Of a stretch of DNA of 6,088 nucleotides, positions 1 through 6,088 are shown one piece after another. The stretch lies in assembly GCA_016793415.1 (NCBI GenBank), contig JAEUMC010000894.1:1-6088 (forward strand), given 5' to 3'. Source of the stretch: Devosia sp. (lineage in GTDB: Bacteria > Pseudomonadota > Alphaproteobacteria > Rhizobiales > Devosiaceae). The notes under the pieces are model-generated. The model was not told where the DNA came from. It made no database searches and worked only from the letters and a program-made list of their open reading frames with translations. The stretch's first letter is position 1. Each line of letters begins with the position of its first letter. A program made the position numbers and the translations under genes.

Positions 1-462
1 CGGCTCCTTGCACTTGTAGAGCAGCTGGATTTCCGGGGCGACAACCGGCCAGCCCGACGCGGAGCGGGTGAAGACAGTGTCCCGAGGCCGCCGCACCGAC
101 AGCTCGCGCCGATAAGCCCATTGACCCTGCAGCTGCGCTTCCGCGACGATCTCGAAATCCCACAAGGTCTCGCCGTGACGGCGAAGCCAGAGGCTGAATG
201 GTGGGGCAGGGAGCGCGGTTCCGGGCACGTAGACGGCCAGCTGCTTGTTGCGGGCGATGGCGATCTCGAAGCGATCGAGCATCGGGAGCAGGGCAGGCAG
301 ATCTGCCAGAAAGCAGCTGATCTCGATATCGGAATGCGGACGGCTGATCTCGCCTTGCCACAGATCGAGCGCCCAACCGCCGGCAATGCCCCAGGGCACG
401 GCTGCCGTAGCCAGCCAGCCGACGAGTTCCGCGGGCTCAGTCTCGCGCCAGCGACCTGACAT
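1..462 (-). CDS. Nucleotidyltransferase-like protein, aminoglycoside/lincosamide adenylyltransferase type (partial, N-terminal 154 aa)
   Basis: This frame is open from an ATG at 462 to the window edge, so the C-terminus is missing. The translation starts MSGRWRETEPAELVGWL. Residues 24-49 hold the hallmark of this nucleotidyltransferase superfamily: the glycine pair with Trp (G28, G29, W30), then R41-P-H43-x-D45-I-E47, where D45 and E47 are the likely metal-binding acids. D102 or E104 in WDFEIV is a candidate third acid. Residues 143-151 (PEIQLLYKC) match the Pro-Glu-x-x-Leu-Leu-Tyr-Lys segment typical of the family. Such enzymes transfer AMP to a small-molecule hydroxyl, but many chromosomal members have no proven substrate, so antibiotic resistance should not be assumed. 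The start overlaps the stop of the upstream patatin-like gene (TGATG), suggesting translational coupling; the ribosome-binding site is weak. The family is fairly sure, the substrate unknown. Confidence 0.8.
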   Translation of the reverse strand, partial: MSGRWRETEPAELVGWLATAAVPWGIAGGWALDLWQGEISRPHSDIEISCFLADLPALLPMLDRFEIAIARNKQLAVYVPGTALPAPPFSLWLRRHGETLWDFEIVAEAQLQGQWAYRRELSVRRPRDTVFTRSASGWPVVAPEIQLLYKCKEP

Positions 463-1376
463 CAGAGCCCGCTCAGGCAGGTGGCTTCCCGTTTGCCCTG
501 GATGAAGCCGGCGCGAGCCGAGGGAGCACGGGTGGCGAGATCCATCTGGTTGGTGCCCATGGCGGCGCGGGAATCGGGATCCGGGGTGATCACTTCGACA
601 CGGCTCCCCGCATTGCGCAGCCGCTCGACCTCGCTGGCGAGCTCCGCGCCAGGAGGCCGATGCAGGCCTTCGAACTGCCCCGGCGGCAGCGGCCCGGTTC
701 GACCACTGAAGGGCGACAGCACGATGACGTTCCGGTAGCCCGCGGCGAGGTCGGCATTGTCGACCGAGCGCACGCCGCCGGAGATGTAGCGCGTGCCGTT
801 GATCTGGTGCGTCGGTCCGGCGCCGGGGAGCGAGATGGCGGCGGTTGCCGCGTCCACCAGCGCGACCCCGGAGTTGCGGTCGAAGGTGGCGAGCTCGCCG
901 GTGTCGGCGTTGACGGCGACGATGAGCAGCGGGCGCTCCGGCCAGTCGGGGCTCGGCAATCGCCGGGCCACCAGCGCCCGCCGTTGTTCCCCGATCTCGG
1001 GACCAAAGGCTGGGTCGCTCTCAATACCGTAAGCAGCCATGGCGCGCTGCAGTTCGGCCTGGGTGGCCGCGGCCGCCGAGATGGTCCGCATCCGCTCGAA
1101 CACGGCTTCCATCCGCGGCCCAGCCGCCTGCGGTCTGGGCTGGCCCGCTGGCGGAATTGGCGGCGGGGCTAGCGTCGCGGCCAGAAGTTCGGCCGGCGGA
1201 ATGCCGCTCAGCACCTGGGCGGCCGCATTGGCGCCGGCCGAGGTGCCGATCACCAGGTCGGCGATCTCGGTCAGGTCGAAGCCGGCCTCGGCGAGGCCGG
1301 CGACAATGCCGATCATCCACGCATTGCCGGCAGCGCCACCACCGCCGAGCACCAGGGCAAGGTTGTTTCGAGTCAT
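462..1376 (-). CDS. Patatin-like phospholipase family protein (RssA/COG1752-like) with altered DGG motif
   Basis: Patatin-like proteins are Ser-Asp dyad acyl hydrolases acting on lipids. With the start at 1376 the protein is 304 aa and begins MTRNNLALVLGGGGAAGNAW. The oxyanion-hole glycines lie at 11-14 and the nucleophile elbow G-T-S-A-G has Ser46. The segment that normally carries the catalytic Asp in D-G-G reads Y-I-S-G-G-V-R-S, so Ser199 (codon TCC at 782-780) replaces the expected Asp. The following NADLAAGYRNVIVLSP and the C-terminal PSARAGFIQGKREA are family-like, so the reading frame is intact to the end. A region rich in Pro and Ala (about 70-90) follows the nucleophile. An in-frame ATG at 1412 would add 12 residues, but it falls directly behind the glnA terminator and the conserved strand begins right after the 1376 ATG, so I chose the latter. 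Ribosome-binding site is weak in both cases. The gene overlaps the next one by the TGATG junction. Either the protein uses another acid (Asp206 is nearby) or it is not a classical hydrolase. Confidence 0.85.
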   Translation of the reverse strand: MTRNNLALVLGGGGAAGNAWMIGIVAGLAEAGFDLTEIADLVIGTSAGANAAAQVLSGIPPAELLAATLAPPPIPPAGQPRPQAAGPRMEAVFERMRTISAAAATQAELQRAMAAYGIESDPAFGPEIGEQRRALVARRLPSPDWPERPLLIVAVNADTGELATFDRNSGVALVDAATAAISLPGAGPTHQINGTRYISGGVRSVDNADLAAGYRNVIVLSPFSGRTGPLPPGQFEGLHRPPGAELASEVERLRNAGSRVEVITPDPDSRAAMGTNQMDLATRAPSARAGFIQGKREATCLSGL

Positions 1377-1410
1377 CCCGATAGTGTTCCGCGCGGGGGC
1401 GCAGCTGTCC

Positions 1411-1445
1411 ATCGAAAAGCAGAAGGGCCCGTTGCCGGGCCCTTC
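1411..1445 (-). terminator. Intrinsic terminator of the glnBA operon
   Basis: Reading on the minus strand, a perfect 10-bp stem GAAGGGCCCG with a 4-nt loop and its exact complement spans 1445-1422, and is followed by TGCTTTTCGAT with a four-T run. It begins 25 nt after the glnA stop codon. Stem perfection, GC content and the T run make a rho-independent terminator very likely, although the T tract is short, so some readthrough into the patatin-like gene is possible. Confidence 0.85.
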
Positions 1446-1470
1446 CAGATTCCGTCGATCGCTCCGGCGC

Positions 1471-2880
1471 TTAGGCCGAGTAGTACATCTCGTACTCGAC
1501 CGGGTGGGGGGTGTGCTCGAACTTGATGACTTCCGTCATCTTCAGCTCGATGTAGCTGTCGATCTGGTCGTCATCGAACACGCCGCCGGCCTTGAGGAAG
1601 TCGCGATCCTTGTCGAGGGCCTCGAGGGCCTCGCGCAGCGAGCCGCAAACGGTCGGGATCTGCTTCAGCTCTTCCTTGGGCAGCTCGTACAGATCCTTGT
1701 CCATCGGGTCGCCCGGGTGGATCTTGTTCTTGATGCCGTCGAGGCCGGCCATCAGCAGCGCGGCGAAGCCGAGATAGGGGTTCGCCAGCGGATCGGGGAA
1801 GCGGACTTCGACGCGCTTCGACTTCGGCGACTGGCCGAAGGGAATGCGGCACGAAGCCGAGCGGTTGCGCGCCGAGTAGGCGAGCAGCACCGGAGCTTCG
1901 AAGCCCGGCACCAGGCGCTTGTAGCTGTTGGTGGTCGGGTTGGTGAAGGCGTTGATCGCCTTGGCGTGCTTGATCACGCCGCCGATGTAGTACAGCGCTT
2001 CCATGGAGAGGCCGGCATACTGGTCACCGGCGAACAGGGGCTTGCCGTCCTTCCAGATCGACTGGTGGCAGTGCATGCCCGAACCGTTGTCGCCGTAAAC
2101 CGGCTTCGGCATGAAGGTCACGGTCTTGCCGTAAGCCTGGGCGACCTGCTGGATCACGTACTTGTAGATCTGCACGTCGTCGGCCGACTTGATCAGCGGG
2201 GCGAACTTGATACCCAGTTCGTGCTGGGCCGAGGCCACTTCGTGGTGGTGCTTTTCGACGGTGACGCCCATCGAGGCCATGGCGGCCAGCATTTCACCGC
2301 GCATGTCCTGCGCGCTGTCCAGCGGTGGCACCGGGAAGTAGCCCTTCTTCAGGCCGATATGGTGGCCGGTATTGCCCGACTCGTACTCGGTGTCGTTGTT
2401 GGTCGGCAGTTCCGAGTGATCGACCTGGAAGCCCACCTTGTAGGTGGTGTTCGAATAGCGGACGTCGTCGAAGATGAAGAATTCGGGCTCGGGGCCGAAC
2501 ACCACGGTGTCGCCGATGCCGAGTTCCTTGACGTAGGCCTCGGCCTTCTTGGCCGTGGTGCGCGGGTCGCGGTTGTACGGCTGGTAGGTGAGCGGCTCGA
2601 GAATGTCGCAGTTGATGGCGAGGGTCGGGGCGCCGAAGAACGGGTCGATATAGGCCGAGTTCGGATCGGGCATCAGCACCATGTCGGACTCGTTGATGGC
2701 CTTCCAGCCAGCGATCGAGGAACCGTCGAACATGGTCCCTTCCTCGAAGAGATCCTCATCGACGACCGTCACGTCCATGGTGACGTGCTGCAGCTTGCCG
2801 CGCGGGTCGGTGAAGCGGAGGTCGACGTACTTGATGTCCTCGTCCTTGATCTTCTTGAGGATGTCGCTTCCAGTGGTCAT
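1471..2880 (-). CDS. glnA: Type I glutamine synthetase
   Basis: GlnA makes glutamine from glutamate, ammonia and ATP as a cytoplasmic dodecamer and is the main ammonium-assimilation enzyme. The 469-aa length is normal for the bacterial GS-I beta class. The N-terminal beta-grasp domain carries [11 protein letters not shown] (25-35) and [10 protein letters not shown] (50-59). The catalytic domain has [10 protein letters not shown] (129-138) with metal-binding glutamates, [10 protein letters not shown] (265-274) with the metal-binding His, the glutamate-binding [17 protein letters not shown] (310-326), and NRSASCRIP (339-347) with the active-site Arg. Tyr398 in DKDLYELP is the adenylylation site of the GlnE-regulated class. 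The start is set by an AGGGGAA ribosome-binding site (2891-2885) four bases before the ATG. It lies 62 nt downstream of glnB with no convincing terminator between, so it is probably co-transcribed from the sigma-54 promoter upstream of glnB. Confidence 0.98.
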   Translation of the reverse strand: MTTGSDILKKIKDEDIKYVDLRFTDPRGKLQHVTMDVTVVDEDLFEEGTMFDGSSIAGWKAINESDMVLMPDPNSAYIDPFFGAPTLAINCDILEPLTYQPYNRDPRTTAKKAEAYVKELGIGDTVVFGPEPEFFIFDDVRYSNTTYKVGFQVDHSELPTNNDTEYESGNTGHHIGLKKGYFPVPPLDSAQDMRGEMLAAMASMGVTVEKHHHEVASAQHELGIKFAPLIKSADDVQIYKYVIQQVAQAYGKTVTFMPKPVYGDNGSGMHCHQSIWKDGKPLFAGDQYAGLSMEALYYIGGVIKHAKAINAFTNPTTNSYKRLVPGFEAPVLLAYSARNRSASCRIPFGQSPKSKRVEVRFPDPLANPYLGFAALLMAGLDGIKNKIHPGDPMDKDLYELPKEELKQIPTVCGSLREALEALDKDRDFLKAGGVFDDDQIDSYIELKMTEVIKFEHTPHPVEYEMYYSA

Positions 2881-2943
2881 TAGGTTCCCCTGTGTAAGTC
2901 TGGAGTTGATGCTAGGGCAGGTAGACGCGCGAAGAGGTGCCCC

Positions 2944-3282
<339 letters not shown>

Positions 3283-3323
3283 TCAGGCCTCCAACAGGCA
3301 CCGGTCGGGTGCCGCTCGGTTGT

Positions 3324-3340
3324 ATGCAGGGTCCGTGCCA
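3324..3340 (-). promoter_or_regulatory. Sigma-54 (RpoN) promoter of glnBA
   Basis: The minus strand from 3340 to 3324 reads TGGCACGGACCCTGCAT. It has the -24 element TGGCACG and a -12 element CTGCAT (consensus TTGCW) with the invariant GG and GC exactly 10 nt apart. This places the transcription start near 3314, leaving a leader of about 32 nt before the glnB ATG. Matching location, orientation and target operon make this a strong call. Sigma-54 promoters need an activator, here presumably NtrC. Confidence 0.9.
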
Positions 3341-3376
3341 GCTCGCCAGCACGGGAGAAAACCTTGCCAAAATAAG

Positions 3377-3412
3377 CGCCTAGGACGAACATCTGATCCG
3401 CCGCACTAGGCG
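3377..3412. repeat. Inverted repeat, 7-bp arms
   Basis: CGCCTAG at 3377-3383 is the exact reverse complement of CTAGGCG at 3406-3412, with a 22-nt spacer. It sits between the NtrC-type site and the sigma-54 promoter. It could be a binding site for a bending protein or a regulator, or chance; CTAG is a rare tetramer in most proteobacterial DNA, which makes two copies here somewhat notable. Confidence 0.4.
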
Positions 3413-3425
3413 TGTCCGCTGCGGC

Positions 3426-3444
3426 ATGCACAAAGAATGTGCAT
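3426..3444. promoter_or_regulatory. NtrC-type activator binding site
   Basis: A perfect inverted repeat with 7-bp arms, ATGCACA-AAGAA-TGTGCAT on the plus strand, matches the known NtrC recognition pattern TGCAC-N7-GTGCA. Its centre (3435) is about 120 bp upstream of the predicted sigma-54 start at about 3314, the usual distance for an enhancer acting by DNA looping. I found only one clear site; many NtrC targets have two. Being symmetrical and upstream of both divergent genes, it could in principle also affect the aminotransferase gene. Confidence 0.82.
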
Positions 3445-3463
3445 CACGCTGCCGATTTGCGCA

Positions 3464-3479
3464 TTTCGGTGATCCGAAA
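3464..3479. repeat. Short inverted repeat, 6-bp arms with 4-nt centre
   Basis: TTTCGG-TGAT-CCGAAA is a perfect dyad located 20 bp from the NtrC-type site on the aminotransferase side. It could form a small hairpin or serve as an operator half. There is no T run that would make it a terminator on either strand. Confidence 0.45.
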
Positions 3480-3482
3480 CGA

Positions 3483-3512
3483 GCAAACCGACAGTGGCAA
3501 AGATCGGTTTGC
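3483..3512. repeat. Inverted repeat, 9-bp arms, possible operator
   Basis: GCAAACCGA at 3483-3491 is the exact reverse complement of TCGGTTTGC at 3504-3512, spacer 12 nt. The arms are centred 21 bp apart, two helical turns, as expected for two half-sites bound on one face of DNA. It lies about 120 bp upstream of the aminotransferase start, so it may be an operator for that gene. No regulator is identifiable in the window. Confidence 0.5.
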
Positions 3513-3629
3513 AGCGAAAGTGGGCAAATGCTCAGGGTGACGCGCTCATAGAGCTGTCTCGCCTCGCGCGAGGTGACGCGGGATCACAAATACCTCACAT
3601 TGCGACGGTTTCGTCCTATGGAGTTCCCG

Positions 3630-4844
3630 ATGGCCCACGGTTCAGGCCGCACCTATCTCGCTATTCCGGGCCCCTCCGTGGTGCCCGATCGCGTGCTCAA
3701 CGCGATGCATCGGGCCTCGCCCAACATTTACGAGGGCGAGATCCTCGACATCACGTTCGGCGTGGTCGCAGATTTGAAACGCGTGGTGATGACCAGCCAG
3801 TACGTGGCGATCTACATCGCCAATGGGCACGGTGCGTGGGAAGCGGCGATATCCAACATGTTCTCGCGCGGCGATAGGGCACTGGTCGCCGCCACCGGGC
3901 GCTTTGGGCATGGCTGGGCCGAGGCGGTCGAGCGGATGGGCGTTGAGGTCGAGATGATCGATTTCGGCAGATCCGCGCCGGTCGACGCGAACCGCATCGC
4001 CGAGGCACTGGCCGCCGACAAAGGGAAGCAGATTCGTGCCGTGCTCGTTACGCATGTCGATACCGCCTCGTCGGCGCGCAGCGATATCGCAGCCATCAGG
4101 GCTGCCATCGACGCGACTGGTCATCCAGCGCTGCTGGCCGTTGACGCCATCGCCACGGTCGGATGCGACGAGATGCGGATGGACGAGTGGGGCATCGACG
4201 TTCTGGTCGGGGCCTGTCAGAAGGGCCTGATGCTGCCGCCCGGGTTGGGTTTTGTGTGGTTCTCCGACCGCGCGCTTGCGGTTTCGCAGCGTGCCGGCCT
4301 CTCGACGCCGTACTGGGACTGGCGGCCCAGAGGCCTAGCCCAAGAGTTCTACCAGCTTTTTGGCGGCACGGCGCCCACCGCGCACCTGTTCGGCTTGCGG
4401 GAAGCCCTCACGATGATCCTCGAGGACGAGGGCCTACCGCAGGTGTGGGAGCGGCACGAGACGCTGGCGCACGCGGTATGGGCGGCTTTTGACGCCTGGG
4501 GCAGAGGCAACGACGTGATTGGCCTCAACATGGCTGACCCCAACTGCCGTGGCCGCTCGGTGACTGCGGCACGGATCGGCAATGGCGGGGCCGGTGCACT
4601 GCGGAAATGGCTCGAGGTCGAGGCAGGCGTGACTTTGGGAATTGGTCTGGGCATGGCGATGCCGACTGATCCTGCCTATGCCGACTTTCTGCGCGTCGCA
4701 CATATGGGGCACGTCAATGCGCACATGTTGCTCGGAGCGCTGGCGACCATGGAAGCGGGAATGCAGGCTCTCGAGATCCCGCATGGCTCCGGCGCGATCG
4801 AAGCAGCTGCATCTGCCGTCGGCCGGCGGGCCGGACGCCGCTGA
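3630..4844 (+). CDS. Class V PLP-dependent aminotransferase, alanine/serine-glyoxylate aminotransferase family
   Basis: The family (COG0075) moves amino groups between small amino acids and 2-oxoacids, often with glyoxylate as acceptor, using PLP bound to a lysine. With the start at 3630 the protein is 404 aa, normal for the family, beginning MAHGSGRTYLAIPGPSVVPDRV. The IPGPSVVP segment near residue 12 is the usual substrate-site N-terminal loop. ANGHGAWEAA (64-73) matches the cofactor-phosphate loop, the D172 of AVDAIATVG would contact the pyridine nitrogen, and K198 in GACQKGLMLPPG is the Schiff-base lysine. FGGTAPTAHLFGLREAL (about 244-260) carries the T-x-P-T signature seen across this group. 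The start is chosen because GGAG (3620-3623) precedes the ATG by six bases; upstream in-frame starts at 3573 (GTG) and 3618 lack such a site. Substrate is not decidable from sequence: serine-, alanine- or ureidoglycine-glyoxylate transfer are all possible. Divergent from glnBA and probably monocistronic. Confidence 0.9.
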   Translation: MAHGSGRTYLAIPGPSVVPDRVLNAMHRASPNIYEGEILDITFGVVADLKRVVMTSQYVAIYIANGHGAWEAAISNMFSRGDRALVAATGRFGHGWAEAVERMGVEVEMIDFGRSAPVDANRIAEALAADKGKQIRAVLVTHVDTASSARSDIAAIRAAIDATGHPALLAVDAIATVGCDEMRMDEWGIDVLVGACQKGLMLPPGLGFVWFSDRALAVSQRAGLSTPYWDWRPRGLAQEFYQLFGGTAPTAHLFGLREALTMILEDEGLPQVWERHETLAHAVWAAFDAWGRGNDVIGLNMADPNCRGRSVTAARIGNGGAGALRKWLEVEAGVTLGIGLGMAMPTDPAYADFLRVAHMGHVNAHMLLGALATMEAGMQALEIPHGSGAIEAAASAVGRRAGRR

Positions 4845-4860
4845 ACCGGCCAAACGCCCT

Positions 4861-4889
4861 TTGACCTTCCCCAATTCTTCACATATATG
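4861..4889 (+). promoter_or_regulatory. Sigma-70-type promoter of tRNA-Leu
   Basis: TTGACC (4861-4866, five of six matches to TTGACA) and TATATG (4884-4889, four of six to TATAAT) are separated by an ideal 17 bp. The start point would be near 4896, about 20 nt before the mature tRNA 5' end at 4917. The A/T-rich patch stands out in otherwise GC-rich sequence. It may also drive tig, since no other promoter is visible before that gene. Confidence 0.75.
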
Positions 4890-4916
4890 CACGCGACCCG
4901 GCCGACGGGGCACCTT

Positions 4917-5001
4917 GCGGGTGTGGCGGAACTGGTAGACGCACTGGATTTAGGTTCCAGCGCCGCAAGGCGTGGAGGTTCGAGCCCTCTCACCCGCACC
5001 A
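4917..5001 (+). tRNA. tRNA-Leu (anticodon UAG), CCA encoded
   Basis: The 85-nt sequence folds as a class II tRNA. The acceptor stem GCGGGTG (4917-4923) pairs perfectly with CACCCGC (4991-4997), followed by A73 and an encoded CCA (4999-5001). The anticodon stem CTGGA/TCCAG encloses the loop TTTAGGT, giving anticodon UAG for CUA codons (and CUN by wobble). The long variable arm CGCCGCAAGGCG forms its own hairpin, as required for leucine tRNAs. The T arm GGAGG-TTCGAGC-CCTCT has one G-U pair. Position just upstream of tig is common in alphaproteobacteria. Confidence 0.97.
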
Positions 5002-5068
5002 GAGCTTGCCAGCGCGACTGCCAGCGACTTCGGCCAAACGAGTTTTGAAGAGACAACGGGATACCCCA

Positions 5069-6088
5069 ATGCAGGTCACAGAAACCCTCAACGAGGGCCT
5101 CAAGCGCAAACTCTCCCTGGTCATCCCCAAGAAGGATCTCAGCGACCGGCTGGATGCGCGGCTCGATGAGCTCAAGGGCACCGCGAACATCAAGGGTTTC
5201 CGCCCCGGCAAGGTGCCGACTGCGCACCTGAAGAAGGTCTATGGCCGCTCCGCCATGTCGGGAGTGCTGTCGGACGCGATCAACTCGACCGTGTCCAAGA
5301 CCCTCGATGACCGTTCCGAGCGCGCCGCGACGCAGCCGAAGGTCGACCTGCCGGAAGACCAGGAAGTGATCAACAAGGTGCTGGACGGCGATGCCGACCT
5401 GAACTTTGACGTCAGCTACGAAGTGCTGCCGCCGGTCACCCTGATGGACTTCAAGACCCTCGCCGTCGACAAGCCGGTGGTGGAGCTCGACGAGAAGGAC
5501 GTGGACACCGAAGTGCAGCGCGTATTCGCGCAGCAGCGTGGCTACGAGGAAAAGGGTGAGGACGGCGTCGTCGAGAATGGCGACCGTCTCGGCCTCAGCT
5601 TCAAGGGCACGATCAAGGGCGAGGCTTTCGCCGGCGGCTCTGCCGACCACGCGCACCTGACGGTCGGTTCGGGCGAGTTCATCCCGGGCTTCGAAGAGCA
5701 GCTCGTGGGCATGAAGAAGAACGAGACCAAGACCGTCAAGGTCACGTTCCCCAAGGACTACGCGCAGGACGAACTGGCCGGCAAGAAGGCCGAGTTCGAA
5801 GTTACCATCCTTCACATCGACGGCCCGAAGGCCGGTGAGCTCAACGACGAGTTCGCCAAGAACCTCGGCCTCGAGAACGTCGCTGCTCTGCGCGACGCGG
5901 TGAAGGACCAGATGAAGGCCGCGCTCGACTCCATGGGCCGCCAGGCGATCAAGCGCCAGATCCTCGACCAGCTCGACGAAGGCCACAAGTTCGCAGTTCC
6001 CGAGCAGCTGGTGGAGGCCGAGTTCAACACCATCTGGCAGCGCGTCGTCCACGAGGTCGAGCATCACGGCAAGTCCTTCGAGGACGAG
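5069..6088 (+). CDS. tig: Trigger factor, ribosome-associated chaperone and prolyl isomerase (partial, N-terminal 340 aa)
   Basis: Trigger factor binds the ribosome beside the exit tunnel and shields nascent chains. The frame is open from the ATG at 5069 to the window edge. Domains in order: the ribosome-binding domain (about 1-130), with the signature G43-F-R-P-G-K-V-P50 that docks on ribosomal protein L23; the FKBP-type PPIase domain (about 165-250), with NGDRLGLSFKG, FAGGSADHAHLTVGSGEFIPGFEEQL and GKKAEFEVTI; then the start of the helical C-terminal chaperone domain (from about 255), including LNDEFAKNLGLENVAALRD. About 100-200 residues should be missing beyond the window. The ribosome-binding site is weak (purine-rich AAGAGA and ACGGGA upstream). 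It starts 67 nt after tRNA-Leu with no terminator visible between. In most bacteria clpP and clpX follow. Confidence 0.97.
   Translation, partial: MQVTETLNEGLKRKLSLVIPKKDLSDRLDARLDELKGTANIKGFRPGKVPTAHLKKVYGRSAMSGVLSDAINSTVSKTLDDRSERAATQPKVDLPEDQEVINKVLDGDADLNFDVSYEVLPPVTLMDFKTLAVDKPVVELDEKDVDTEVQRVFAQQRGYEEKGEDGVVENGDRLGLSFKGTIKGEAFAGGSADHAHLTVGSGEFIPGFEEQLVGMKKNETKTVKVTFPKDYAQDELAGKKAEFEVTILHIDGPKAGELNDEFAKNLGLENVAALRDAVKDQMKAALDSMGRQAIKRQILDQLDEGHKFAVPEQLVEAEFNTIWQRVVHEVEHHGKSFEDE

Larger units (their letters stand above)
3283..3629. other. Divergent intergenic regulatory region between glnB and the aminotransferase gene
   Basis: No gene is supported in this 347-bp gap. Short open frames here (for example 3494-3877 plus) have no family resemblance. 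It holds the glnB ribosome-binding site, the sigma-54 promoter, the NtrC-type dyad, three further inverted repeats (3377-3412, 3464-3479, 3483-3512) and a perfect 12-bp palindrome CCTCGCGCGAGG at 3562-3573. I could not identify a convincing sigma-70 promoter for the plus-strand aminotransferase; its leader must lie between about 3445 and 3620. Confidence 0.75.

Noticed and set aside
121..505. Two short plus-strand open frames near the left edge.
   Set aside because: They are antisense to the nucleotidyltransferase-like gene, whose conserved motifs identify the real coding strand.
1039..2883. A 614-codon open frame on the plus strand opposite glnA and the patatin-like gene.
   Set aside because: It is an antisense shadow produced by high-GC codon use of glnA; its translation has biased Val/Gly/Leu/Asp/His composition and no recognisable domain, while glnA on the other strand is certain.
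3495..3513. TGGCAA...TTTGCA on the plus strand as a sigma-54 promoter for the aminotransferase.
   Set aside because: The GG and GC are separated by 13 nt, not the required 10, and the match is partly a by-product of the 9-bp inverted repeat.
3494..3877. A 127-codon plus-strand frame overlapping the aminotransferase start.
   Set aside because: Out of frame with the aminotransferase, no ribosome-binding site and no recognisable sequence.
4829..4851. GGCCGG...CCGGCC inverted repeat across the aminotransferase stop as a terminator.
   Set aside because: Six-bp arms in very GC-rich coding sequence with no T run directly after; too weak to call.
5007..5026. Direct repeat TGCCAGCG with a 12-nt period just after tRNA-Leu, as a possible attachment site.
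   Set aside because: Only two 8-nt copies that do not duplicate the tRNA 3' end, with no integrase nearby; probably chance.
4676..6067. A 463-codon open frame on the minus strand opposite tig, tRNA-Leu and the aminotransferase end.
   Set aside because: It runs through a certain tRNA and antisense to trigger factor, and is low-complexity (Leu/Val/Asp/Glu-rich) with no family motif.

Overview
The window reads as a stretch of ordinary chromosome from a GC-rich alphaproteobacterium, most likely a sphingomonad (Novosphingobium/Sphingomonas/Erythrobacter type). The evidence is the high GC content with strong GC third positions, the glnB-glnA pair with alphaproteobacterial-type proteins, and a tRNA-Leu gene directly upstream of the trigger factor gene. 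The genus assignment is inference from protein style, not from a search.

Left part (1-3282), all on the minus strand and transcribed right to left: glnB (PII signalling protein), glnA (type I glutamine synthetase), a strong intrinsic terminator, a patatin-like phospholipase family gene, and the first 154 codons of an aminoglycoside/lincosamide-type nucleotidyltransferase-like gene that runs off the left edge. The last two overlap as TGATG and are probably translationally coupled. glnB and glnA form the classical nitrogen-assimilation operon: PII senses 2-oxoglutarate and energy status and controls both adenylylation of glutamine synthetase and NtrB/NtrC signalling.

Central intergenic region (3283-3629), between divergent genes: a textbook sigma-54 promoter for glnB with GG-N10-GC spacing, and about 120 bp upstream of its predicted start a perfect NtrC-type dyad (TGCACA-N5-TGTGCA). 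There are also three further inverted repeats and a 12-bp palindrome whose function I cannot assign.

Right part, plus strand: a class V PLP-dependent aminotransferase of the alanine/serine-glyoxylate group (3630-4844), a sigma-70-like promoter, tRNA-Leu(UAG) with encoded CCA (4917-5001), and the first 340 codons of tig (trigger factor), which runs off the right edge.

I see no CRISPR array, insertion sequence, prophage or obviously new multi-gene system. The points most worth a second look are the patatin-like protein whose usual DGG catalytic aspartate reads as serine, the cluster of unexplained dyads next to the nitrogen-regulated promoter, and the two-gene cassette behind the glnA terminator that has no visible promoter of its own.
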